The position numbers and the translations under genes were made by a program. Shown piece by piece: positions 17,627 to 25,751 of a stretch of DNA of 64,000 nucleotides. The stretch comes from Bacteroidota bacterium (GTDB lineage Bacteria > Bacteroidota > Bacteroidia > Chitinophagales > Chitinophagaceae), in assembly GCA_025363385.1 (NCBI GenBank), contig JANYEA010000088.1:1-64000 (forward strand), given 5' to 3'. The notes beneath the pieces were generated by a model. The model ran no database searches. It saw only the letters and a list, made by a program, of their open reading frames with translations, and had not been told where the DNA came from. Each line of letters begins with the position of its first letter. The stretch's first letter is position 1.

Positions 17627-18384
17627 TTGCATCAGTATTTTTTGTGCTGATTGGGATATTTTTAATGATATTGGTCTTCTTCTTTTTACGTAGACAACGT
17701 AAAAACAAAATGGAGAAAGAAGATATGCGTAATCGCTTTGATCAAACGCTTCTAAACACCCAGCTCGAGATCCAGGAGCATACTTTCAATTATATCAGCC
17801 AAGAGATTCATGATAATATCGGACAGATCCTAAGTCTTGTACGCATTAATATGAACGTACTTTCCGAGAAATTCGGGGAAGATCAATTCGACACAACAGA
17901 CGAATTACTAGGCAAAGCAATCAGAGATCTGAGAAATCTTAGCCATAATTTAAATAGTAATCGTTTAAAAGAGATCGGAATTGTGGAAGGGCTCCGCTCA
18001 TTAATTATCCAACTCGATAAAACAGACAAATATACAACTGAATTTAGTGCCCCTGAGAATGCGTTATCTTTTATGAATAACGACCATTGCCTAATTCTTT
18101 ACAGAATGGTTCAGGAGGTTATACATAATATTCTCAAGCACGCCAACGCAACTCATATTAGTCTTGAAATCAAACCTAAAGGAAATATTTCTTACTTTGT
18201 AACCATTACAGATAATGGCAAGGGATTCGATATGAAAACATTAGAGAGTCAGAATACTGGCATTGGTCTGCAAAATATCTTTTCAAGAGCCAAACTGATA
18301 AATGCCACTGTAAAAGTAATAAGTAAGGAAGGTGAGGGAACTTCCATTATTTTTGAGATATCAAATCAAAAGATCACTAAATGA
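17587..18384 (+). CDS. Sensor histidine kinase (HisKA_3 / NarX type)
   Basis: 265 residues. One transmembrane helix (about 9-33), a short linker, then HisKA_3 with His75 in SQEIHDNIGQ, and a C-terminal HATPase domain: N-box EVIHNILKHA, G1 DNGKGFD and G2 TGIGLQNI. No periplasmic sensor domain is present, so the signal probably comes from the membrane protein encoded just upstream (40-bp overlap). Its stop overlaps the start of the NarL-type regulator (ATGA), making the pair a cognate two-component system. Confidence 0.92.
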   Translation: MPKQQEEFLITIVVASVFFVLIGIFLMILVFFFLRRQRKNKMEKEDMRNRFDQTLLNTQLEIQEHTFNYISQEIHDNIGQILSLVRINMNVLSEKFGEDQFDTTDELLGKAIRDLRNLSHNLNSNRLKEIGIVEGLRSLIIQLDKTDKYTTEFSAPENALSFMNNDHCLILYRMVQEVIHNILKHANATHISLEIKPKGNISYFVTITDNGKGFDMKTLESQNTGIGLQNIFSRAKLINATVKVISKEGEGTSIIFEISNQKITK

Positions 18385-19034
18385 CCACGACGATAGCATT
18401 AGTTGACGATCACGAATTACTCAGATCTGGCTTAGCGGCCATCGTAAATTCTATAGAGGGGTATCGTGTAATATTGGAAGCCGATAATGGTCAGGTATTT
18501 ATTCAAAATCTGAAAAATAAACCAGCTCCAGATATTATTCTTCTCGATATTACCATGCCAGTAATGGATGGTTATGAAACTGCAGCATGGATTAAAGCAA
18601 ACCTGCCTGAAACCAAAGTATTGGTTTTAAGTATGCTAGAAAACGATGGAGCAATCATTAGAATGCTTAAACATGGTGCAAGAGGTTATATATTGAAAGA
18701 CAGTAACCCAAAAATATTTCGTAAAGCCCTTAACAGCATTCGCGATTCTGGTTATTTCATCAATGAACTTGTTAGCAATAAATTGATGCATTACATCAAT
18801 CAAGAAGATTCTTTAGACGCACAGGTAATGCCGATACAAACCTTATCGGAAAACGAACTGACTTTCTTAAAATGGATTTGCACAGATAAGACATATAAAG
18901 AAATTGCGGATGAAATGAATTTGAGCCCGCGTACCATTGATACTTATAGGGACAATCTTTTCAAAAAACTTCAAATTAAAACAAGAACGGGCTTGGCAAT
19001 TTTTGCAATTAAAAATGGCATCATCGATATTTAG
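18381..19034 (+). CDS. NarL/FixJ-type response regulator
   Basis: 217 residues. Receiver domain with the acidic pair in LVDDHE and Asp56 in LLDITMP, the conserved Ser in VLSML and Lys in ILKDS. A LuxR-type helix-turn-helix occupies about 150-210 (TYKEIADEMNLSPRTIDTYR). It starts within the kinase stop codon (ATGA) and is the kinase's likely phosphate acceptor. Its stop codon overlaps that of the convergent PAS-receiver gene. Confidence 0.93.
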   Translation: MTTTIALVDDHELLRSGLAAIVNSIEGYRVILEADNGQVFIQNLKNKPAPDIILLDITMPVMDGYETAAWIKANLPETKVLVLSMLENDGAIIRMLKHGARGYILKDSNPKIFRKALNSIRDSGYFINELVSNKLMHYINQEDSLDAQVMPIQTLSENELTFLKWICTDKTYKEIADEMNLSPRTIDTYRDNLFKKLQIKTRTGLAIFAIKNGIIDI

Positions 19035-19843
19035 TTCAACAAAGTTTCTAAAAACTCAAAGGATAAAGGCTTACACATATATTGCAATACCGAATTGTAA
19101 GCAAGCGCTTTTACTTTATCGCCTGGAACAATAGAAGAAGATAACACAATAATTTTCGACTGAATCTCAAATACACAATAGGATTTCATAAAATCCCAGC
19201 CATTTTTTCCAGGAAAATTAATGTCTAAAAATATAAGGTAGTTACCTTGCGTATCATTTAATTCAAGCCAATCTAGCGCTTCTTCCACTGATAAGAATAC
19301 CACTACCTCCATTTCAGGATGAACAGACTTGATGATCTTTTCATTAAGAATATTAGTTAACACATCATCATCCACTAATACAATTTTTGAAAAATCTTTT
19401 GAACTATTATCATATCCCACAACTTTTAAATGATCTTGTACCGTTCGCACTTTGCACATTATTAGATCAGAACTTTCCGGTTTCCTGTCGAAAAGTGACG
19501 CCTCAATTTGATAATGACCATACACCTGTTCGCTATTTTTTATATGCAGATCACGAATAACTAAATCTCTGTTTTCTAAACTATTGATACGATCAATTAA
19601 TTGATACATTGCAGGCAGGTCGTTCGGACTCAATCTAGCTTTAATTGATTCAAAAAAATTAGAAGAACTTACTATGATTTCCCAATTAGAAATGGGATTA
19701 AATGAATTATTATGGAAAATAATTTTGTAACTGTTTAACTCAAAAACAAAAATTAAATCTTCCATATTACCAACCAGCCTTTCTAAGAAACGATTCTTTT
19801 CTTCCAAACTATAATCATATAAAAAGAATTGTTTTTTCATCAT
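19031..19843 (-). CDS. PAS-receiver protein without output domain
   Basis: 270 residues from the ATG at 19843 (MMKKQFFLYDYS...); a TTG at 19891 is in frame but there is no support for it. A PAS-like domain (about 15-140) precedes a CheY-like receiver beginning at KIVLVDDDVLTN, with the phospho-aspartate in LDINFPGKNGWDF and Lys in CKPLS. It is a paralogue of 15078-16178, with matching PAS and receiver parts, but the DHp-like segment with the histidine is missing. Neither kinase nor DNA-binding domain is present. It might be a phosphate sink or a protein-binding switch for the neighbouring kinase; this is inference. The upstream minus-strand leader has a terminator-like hairpin and other predicted structure. 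Confidence 0.82.
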   Translation of the reverse strand: MMKKQFFLYDYSLEEKNRFLERLVGNMEDLIFVFELNSYKIIFHNNSFNPISNWEIIVSSSNFFESIKARLSPNDLPAMYQLIDRINSLENRDLVIRDLHIKNSEQVYGHYQIEASLFDRKPESSDLIMCKVRTVQDHLKVVGYDNSSKDFSKIVLVDDDVLTNILNEKIIKSVHPEMEVVVFLSVEEALDWLELNDTQGNYLIFLDINFPGKNGWDFMKSYCVFEIQSKIIVLSSSIVPGDKVKALAYNSVLQYMCKPLSFEFLETLLN

Positions 19844-19910
19844 ACCCGTTAAATATTCTTTTGAAATAAATTTATATAACACTGAAACCAAATATTGGTT
19901 GATACCCGAT

Positions 19911-20203
19911 AAAAATCCCCTCCTAGAAAGGAAGGGATTATTAATTTGATGGGGAGCACCCCTAATTGCTACACCATCAACTTACTGGCATCAGACTCGG
20001 TGAGTTAATTGGTTAGCCTCCCAGTAACTGTAACTATTCAGTAAACGAGTCTTGTATCCAGCAACATTTTTATATAGGGATTTATGAACTTACTTATAAA
20101 CAATTCCAATCAATTTTGCCCTAATCACATAACAAAAATCAAACATTTAATAAGCAAGTCTTGTAGCGGTAAACTTGAATCTCATGTAGGTGTATTGCTA
20201 CAA
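19911..20203 (-). ncRNA. Candidate structured RNA or riboswitch-like leader with terminator
   Basis: On the minus strand, AATCCC-t-TCCT / AGGA-g-GGGATT with a TTCT loop, followed by TTTTT (reading 19939 down to 19911), forms an intrinsic terminator. Just upstream on that strand are perfect 7-bp pairs: 19946-19952 with 19974-19980 (TTGATGG/CCATCAA), 19982-19988 with 20021-20027 (TTACTGG/CCAGTAA), 19993-19999 with 20046-20052 (AGACTCG/CGAGTCT, interleaved with the previous pair as in a pseudoknot), and 20161-20167 with 20197-20203 (TTGTAGC/GCTACAA). AGTCTTGTA occurs at about 20048-20056 and 20157-20165. About one such short-range 7-bp pair is expected by chance, so the cluster is suggestive, not proof. 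It could be an sRNA or the leader of the PAS-receiver gene. I recognise no known class. Confidence 0.4.
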
Positions 20204-20241
20204 ATAGTTATACAATTGCTGTATTCGCTTAACTTTATCCC

Positions 20242-22599
20242 ATGCATTTCATAAGCATCCCCTTTAATAAAAGCTATACCCGATTCTTCTTAAAGGATAC
20301 CTTTCGTATCACCTGGCTTTGTATGCTCTTTTTTTGTTTTGGAAATCTTGGAATTGCTCAGAATAGCATACCATACATTGGTAACTGGAGAGAACATTTA
20401 CCTTATCAACATTGCATACAGCTAGTAAATGGCGATAAACTTTATACTGCTACAGAAGACGCAATTTTTTCTATCCATGCCAACCAAATTACCCGGTATA
20501 CAAAAATGACTGGCTTAAATGATATGGGTATTGCTGCTATTTCCTGGGATGAGGCAACTGCACAGTTGGTTATTGCATATACGAATAGTAATATTGATAT
20601 TCTCAGGGGGGCTATTGTAAAAAATATGGGCGACATAAAAAGGTCTTCCATCAACGCAAACAAATCGATCAATCAAATTTTTTGTGCAAACGGACTAGCT
20701 TATTTAAGTGCTGGCTTAGGGGTTATTGTGGCTGATTTAAATAAATATGAAATAAAAGATACCTGGTATTTAGGTAGCAATGGTAGTCAGGTGAAAGTTT
20801 ATGGCTTCAATAAAGATGCGCAATTTTTTTATGCGGCTACTGAAGAAGGACTCAAAAAAGCAAATCAGCAATCCCCTGATCTTTCTAGTCCAAATGCATG
20901 GCAAAATATAAGTGGCATTGCAGGCTTAAGTTTTGGAAGCATAAACAACATTGTATCACTGAATAATAAGATGGTTGTTCAAAAAAATGATAGCCTCTTC
21001 ATTCAAAACAATGCAATATGGTCTTATCTGTTTAACGACCCAAATTGGCCAATACTTTCTATGAATAGTAATGGAACCGAATTAGCAATTACACAAAGAA
21101 AAAATGACGGGAGTTCGCGCGTTCTAATAATTGATGACAAAGGAAATATCCTCCAAAATATTTCAAAAAGCGCTGTCATTTCATTTCCAAAAAATGCCAT
21201 TAAAATCGGGAGTGATGTTTGGGTAGCCGATTATTTTGGAGGACTCATTAATTGCAATGCAAACTTTGAGCAATATATTCCAAATGGACCTTTAGGTAAA
21301 TCCAGTGGTGAGATGATTTTTCAGAACAACCAATTAACTGTAGCTGCTGGTGCAGTAAATGATGCATGGAATTACCAATATGACCGTGATGGCATTTTTG
21401 ATTTTTTAAATGATAGATGGACCTATCAAGGTTATTATAATCGACCACAACTAGATTCTGTATTCGATTTCATCAGCCTGGCTACAGACCCCGACGATGC
21501 GAGTATTTGGGCGGGTAGTTATGGAGGAGGCCTAATTAATATATACGAGAGCGCTATAACCATTTATAAGCAAAAGAATTCAACACTTCAGGCAGCCATT
21601 GGCGATCCGAATAGTTATAGAATAAGTGGCTTAGCATTCGACCAAAATAAAAACCTTTGGATTAGCAATTATGGCGCTGCTAAAAATCTTCAGGTTAGAA
21701 AAAATGATGGAAGCTGGAATGCTTTTCAAGTGCCTTTTAACCTTACAGAAAATGCACTAAGTCAGATTGTTATTGATGATGCAAACCAGCTATTTATTAT
21801 TAGTCCAAAAGGAAATGGGCTTATCTGTTATAACCCTGGGAATAATGTGGATGCTGTAAGTGACGACAAATGGAAAAACTTTCTTTCGGGAACTGGTTTG
21901 GGTAATTTACCAAGCAATAATGTATTGAGCATTGCTAAAGATAAAAATGGGTTTATTTGGGTGGGAACCGATAAAGGCATTGGAATCATACAATGCAATA
22001 CCGAAATATTTAGCGGATCAGGTTGTGATGCCTTATTACCAATTGTACAACAAGATCGATTTGCCGGATATCTATTTCACGACGAAACAGTTCAATGTAT
22101 TGCAGTAGATGGCGCAAATAGAAAATGGATAGGAACTAAAAACGGACTTTGGTTAATTTCTCCAGATGGAGATAAGATCATCTATCAATTCAACACTGAT
22201 AATAGCCCATTACTTAATAACGATGTGAAGAAAATAGCTATTAACCCGATCAGTGGGGAAGTCTTTATAGCTACTATTAACGGGATCTGTAGTTTTAGAA
22301 GTACCGCAACTGAAGGAACAGAAAAGAATCAATCTATATTGGTTTTTCCCAATCCGGTCCCCACAGGATACAATGGCAGCATAGCCATCCGGGGAACTGC
22401 AAACAATGCATTGGTTAAAATTACTGAACTTAACGGAACACTAGCATATCAAACCAGGGCATTCGGTGGACAGGCCATCTGGGATGGAAAAAATTATAAA
22501 GGACAAAAAGTGGCCAGTGGCGTTTACCTTGTTTTCATCAGAGATGAAACTGGCAATGAAAAACTCGTTACTAAAATTGTAATTGTTTCAGGGCGTTAA
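20242..22599 (+). CDS. porZ: PorZ-like type IX secretion system protein
   Basis: 785 residues. An N-terminal export signal ends near residue 38 (GNLGIAQ). The mature start, IGNWREHLPYQ and DKLYTATEDAIFS, matches the PorZ N-terminal beta-propeller as I know it. Propeller repeats of the 'two-component regulator' type continue (for example LWISNYG and FIWVGTDKGIGI). The last 80 residues (from about 700, FPNPVPTGYNG to the end) are a type A T9SS sorting domain. In Porphyromonas, PorZ is a surface protein of the attachment complex that delivers A-LPS to the PorU sortase. The length agrees with PorZ (about 780). A -7-like TAACTTTA (20230-20237) ends 4 nt before the ATG. PorU is not in the window. 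Confidence 0.8.
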   Translation: MHFISIPFNKSYTRFFLKDTFRITWLCMLFFCFGNLGIAQNSIPYIGNWREHLPYQHCIQLVNGDKLYTATEDAIFSIHANQITRYTKMTGLNDMGIAAISWDEATAQLVIAYTNSNIDILRGAIVKNMGDIKRSSINANKSINQIFCANGLAYLSAGLGVIVADLNKYEIKDTWYLGSNGSQVKVYGFNKDAQFFYAATEEGLKKANQQSPDLSSPNAWQNISGIAGLSFGSINNIVSLNNKMVVQKNDSLFIQNNAIWSYLFNDPNWPILSMNSNGTELAITQRKNDGSSRVLIIDDKGNILQNISKSAVISFPKNAIKIGSDVWVADYFGGLINCNANFEQYIPNGPLGKSSGEMIFQNNQLTVAAGAVNDAWNYQYDRDGIFDFLNDRWTYQGYYNRPQLDSVFDFISLATDPDDASIWAGSYGGGLINIYESAITIYKQKNSTLQAAIGDPNSYRISGLAFDQNKNLWISNYGAAKNLQVRKNDGSWNAFQVPFNLTENALSQIVIDDANQLFIISPKGNGLICYNPGNNVDAVSDDKWKNFLSGTGLGNLPSNNVLSIAKDKNGFIWVGTDKGIGIIQCNTEIFSGSGCDALLPIVQQDRFAGYLFHDETVQCIAVDGANRKWIGTKNGLWLISPDGDKIIYQFNTDNSPLLNNDVKKIAINPISGEVFIATINGICSFRSTATEGTEKNQSILVFPNPVPTGYNGSIAIRGTANNALVKITELNGTLAYQTRAFGGQAIWDGKNYKGQKVASGVYLVFIRDETGNEKLVTKIVIVSGR

Positions 22600-22603
22600 A
22601 TGA

Positions 22604-25027
22604 TTAATCTTTTTCTACTTTATTTGCTTTAAAAAAAGCAGCTCTTTTGGGTCTGGGGAATGGCTCTTGATCACCTTTTAATCCATACCATAAAACCATA
22701 TTGAATTCTAAATCTGGCACTGCATCTTCTTTTGCAAAATCATATTTTTCAGACCTTCTTTGCCATTCATTCATGGCAGTATTTTTGTCTTCCAGATTAA
22801 TCATACTGTTTCGAACAGTAAAACCAGTACTATTTGCCTTTGTATCAAATACCCTCCATAGAGGTGTTGCAGCAGCATCATATTGGCTCATAGGTGGAAT
22901 ACCTAAAATTAATTCCATGGTGCGTAAGATGGAAGAAGTAGAATACATGGTATGATCAACGATTCCTCTTTTTACAAATCCTCCAGCCACATAAGCAGGA
23001 CTCCTATGAGCATCTACATGATCAGCGCCATTTTGTGCATCATCTTCAACAATAAATATGGCAGTTTCGTTCCAGATAGAACTCTTACTCAGATATTCAA
23101 TAAACATTCCTACCGCTAAATCATTATCTGCTACATGCGCATTGGGAGTTGGTCTACCTTTTTTTAATCCCTCCGTATGATCATTTCCAAAACGTACTGT
23201 GTTAAAATTAGGTACTGCACCCGCAGCTAATAAAGAATCAAAGTCTTTTTTCCACTGACCAAATCGAGTAGTATCTTTTACCATTCCTGTGAATCCAGTA
23301 AAATAAGGACAAAGATGGTCTTTCAATACCGGAATATTCGGTTTGAAGTTATCTGCGAATTCACCATAAGTTCGGTAACTAACCCCTGCTTTTTTACAAT
23401 GATCCCAGATAAAACCTCCTTTATTATTTGCCACTTCTCTATTACCTTCTGCATCATAACCACCGCCCCTTCCTCCATAACTATTTACCCAGTTTTTTTC
23501 TAAGAAATCGGTAGCATAAGCTCCGGTTGTCCAGTTATGACCATCTGCACTCACTTCACCATCTACATAAAAATTATCTAGTAAAACAAACTCATCGGCC
23601 AAAGCATGCTGATTTGGTGTGATGTGCTCCCCAAATAAAACCAATCTTGGCTCCCCATTCCCTTTCTTCATATCGCCAAGAACCTGATCGTAAGTTCTAT
23701 TCTCTTTAATCACATAAAAAACATATTTGATGGGGCTCTTCTCACCAACTTTCATGGGTATGGGGTTCCCGATTTCTCCTTCGGCAAGAGATTCTTTTTC
23801 TTTTTTATAAGGCGTATTATTATATACTTGTTTTGAATAAATAGCAAGTTGTTCTGCAGTAGGTTCTTCAAAAATGCTCATGGAGCCTTTAAATAATCCA
23901 CCGATATACTGAACATTTTTGGGCCGTTCCAAATCACCCTGTTGATAATTTACCTGTTGTTTATTTCCAAATGGATTGGGACCATAAGGATTAGCCATGG
24001 AAGAAAATCCTTTTCCATTAGCAACAAATACTTTCTTCCCAATTGTTTTCACATTTGTAGGATACCAACCAACTGGAATAAACCCCTTGCTTTTACTGGC
24101 ACCAGGTTTACTAACATCAAAAACAGCTAAACAGTTATTGTCTGCATTAGCAATGTATAATGTTTTTTCATCCGAACTTAAAGCAAGAGCATTGGTAGTT
24201 GATCCATTGGGTGCATCTGGAAACAGAGCAGCATTCAGCACTTCTATTACTATTCTTTTACCCGCATCAATAATGGAAACCGAGTTGTCATTTGAGTTAG
24301 CAACATACATCCAATTACCCTTCTTATTAAGTACAATATCATTGGGATTATCTCCAACGGAAATCTGATCAACTATGTTTTTTTTCTCAGTATCAAATAC
24401 TAATAACTTATCGCATCCCCAGCAACTGATGTACAATTCTTTTTTGTTGGGCGATAAAACGCAGGCAAATGCTTCTCCCCCTAAACTATATGGAATGGCA
24501 ATTTTCGTTGTTAGATCTACTATATATAATGAACGGTCGTCTTTTGTTACTGCATACAAAATATTCTTTTCATCATCCAATGCAATACCTGCTGGTGCAA
24601 TTTTATTGGGCCATTTTTTACCAAGAACAATGCTGTCTTCCAAATGCAGCTTTTTTTGTTGAATGCTATATTTTAAAATCCAGTTATCATGTCCACCAGC
24701 AGCATACAGAAATTTTTCATCCGCACTAAATGCTAAGCCATACCAGCTCTTTGCAACAAACACAGAATCCAATATTTCTTCAGTAACCGGATCAATCAGT
24801 TCAATACTTTGAACACTTTGTCCGTTATTGGTAACAGCCAACATTTTTTTTGATTTACTCACTACCATATTTAAGGGTAAATCGCCTAGAGGAATACCCC
24901 TACCAACTGGCGACAAACTCCATCCATTGGGTAAGGTTTTCATTGATGAAGCTAATTGAGTAGCCGTTTGTGCTCCTAAAATTTGTATTGTAAATAGTAA
25001 AATAACAATACCTACTAGTTTCTTCAT
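22604..25027 (-). CDS. Bifunctional YncE-like beta-propeller / phosphoesterase
   Basis: 807 residues from the ATG at 25027 (MKKLVGIVILLF...), with a signal peptide of about 20 residues. Residues about 40-400 are a YVTN/YncE-type seven-bladed propeller (repeats such as KTLYIANADNN and NWMYVANSNDNS). Residues about 430-780 are a phosphoesterase/alkaline-phosphatase-superfamily domain with KENRTYDQVLGD, a metal-binding GEVSADGHNWTTGA region and IVEDDAQNGADHVDAHR. The combination is a known periplasmic family with undefined substrate, probably a phospholipase C or phosphodiester hydrolase. A -7 match TATTTTTG (25046-25053, minus) lies 18 bp upstream of the ATG. The frame also opens at a TTG (25048), within that element. 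Confidence 0.88.
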   Translation of the reverse strand: MKKLVGIVILLFTIQILGAQTATQLASSMKTLPNGWSLSPVGRGIPLGDLPLNMVVSKSKKMLAVTNNGQSVQSIELIDPVTEEILDSVFVAKSWYGLAFSADEKFLYAAGGHDNWILKYSIQQKKLHLEDSIVLGKKWPNKIAPAGIALDDEKNILYAVTKDDRSLYIVDLTTKIAIPYSLGGEAFACVLSPNKKELYISCWGCDKLLVFDTEKKNIVDQISVGDNPNDIVLNKKGNWMYVANSNDNSVSIIDAGKRIVIEVLNAALFPDAPNGSTTNALALSSDEKTLYIANADNNCLAVFDVSKPGASKSKGFIPVGWYPTNVKTIGKKVFVANGKGFSSMANPYGPNPFGNKQQVNYQQGDLERPKNVQYIGGLFKGSMSIFEEPTAEQLAIYSKQVYNNTPYKKEKESLAEGEIGNPIPMKVGEKSPIKYVFYVIKENRTYDQVLGDMKKGNGEPRLVLFGEHITPNQHALADEFVLLDNFYVDGEVSADGHNWTTGAYATDFLEKNWVNSYGGRGGGYDAEGNREVANNKGGFIWDHCKKAGVSYRTYGEFADNFKPNIPVLKDHLCPYFTGFTGMVKDTTRFGQWKKDFDSLLAAGAVPNFNTVRFGNDHTEGLKKGRPTPNAHVADNDLAVGMFIEYLSKSSIWNETAIFIVEDDAQNGADHVDAHRSPAYVAGGFVKRGIVDHTMYSTSSILRTMELILGIPPMSQYDAAATPLWRVFDTKANSTGFTVRNSMINLEDKNTAMNEWQRRSEKYDFAKEDAVPDLEFNMVLWYGLKGDQEPFPRPKRAAFFKANKVEKD

Positions 25028-25095
25028 AATGAAAATATTGAAATGCAAAAATAAATAAATGATAAAGCCCAGTTATTAAAAAAAAAAACAAATGA

Positions 25096-25692
25096 TCATG
25101 GTTGTTGTTTTTTAAATTCAAAAGATCTGAGTACTTTAAATTTAAATCCCTCTTGTTCTGTGGGAACAACTCGATATTGAATTTGACGTATCATACCAGA
25201 AGGAGTATTTGTAACACTATCTACTTTTTGATACACTGGAAAGCGTCGCATCAGGTTTCCTTCTACCAAACTATATTCATCATGTCCCTTATAGCCCATT
25301 GAAAGTTTCATATCGTCCATAATATCAGGAAAAATAATGGGGCGAATACCTTGATTTTTATCAGAATAAATACCGAATACTTTTCCGTACCCATTTACAT
25401 CGCTACTGTATACATATAGTACCAGATCGGGAAAGCCATCATTGTTAAGGTCGTCCGACTCTGTAGTTAAGATTCTGCCTTTAATTTCAAGGGTTATTTC
25501 ACGAGATCCGGATTCAAATCCTACGGGTGTGATACTCAGGTTATTTTTTTCAGGGTTTTTATTTGTACAATAAACACGATAACCCGCTTTTCCTACTTTC
25601 ATAGTAGTATCAATCCTTCTATACTGGGCATTCAACATTGATAGCGTAATGAACGTACAACCCAACACCAATAAAAGCCTTTTTACTAACAT
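25096..25692 (-). CDS. PliI-like inhibitor of I-type lysozyme, exported
   Basis: 198 residues with a signal peptide ending near residue 22 (SMLNAQ). The body has DLNNDGFPDLVLYVYSSD, then MGYKGHDEYSLVEGNLMRRF and MIRQIQYRV, which agree with the conserved blocks of the PliI family of periplasmic inhibitors of invertebrate-type lysozymes, as I remember them. Its role would be protection of peptidoglycan from host, prey or competitor lysozymes. The gene stands between the phosphoesterase and icmF, all on the minus strand; gaps of 59-68 bp leave operon membership open. Confidence 0.72.
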   Translation of the reverse strand: MLVKRLLLVLGCTFITLSMLNAQYRRIDTTMKVGKAGYRVYCTNKNPEKNNLSITPVGFESGSREITLEIKGRILTTESDDLNNDGFPDLVLYVYSSDVNGYGKVFGIYSDKNQGIRPIIFPDIMDDMKLSMGYKGHDEYSLVEGNLMRRFPVYQKVDSVTNTPSGMIRQIQYRVVPTEQEGFKFKVLRSFEFKKQQP

Positions 25693-25751
25693 AATTTTGA
25701 TTTTAAAACGAGCATCAAGTTAGCTTTTTTTAAAAGAACTGAAAAACCTAC

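Noticed and set aside
19946-19962. A GGGGTGC-like segment on the minus strand recalling the start of a TPP riboswitch
   Set aside because: The other conserved TPP elements (CTGAGA and the downstream ACCTGA...GATAATGCCAGCG-like blocks) are absent, and no thiamine gene is near.
23997-24368. Long open frame on the plus strand inside the YncE/phosphoesterase gene
   Set aside because: It is the antisense shadow of a well-supported gene, has no family features and no promoter.
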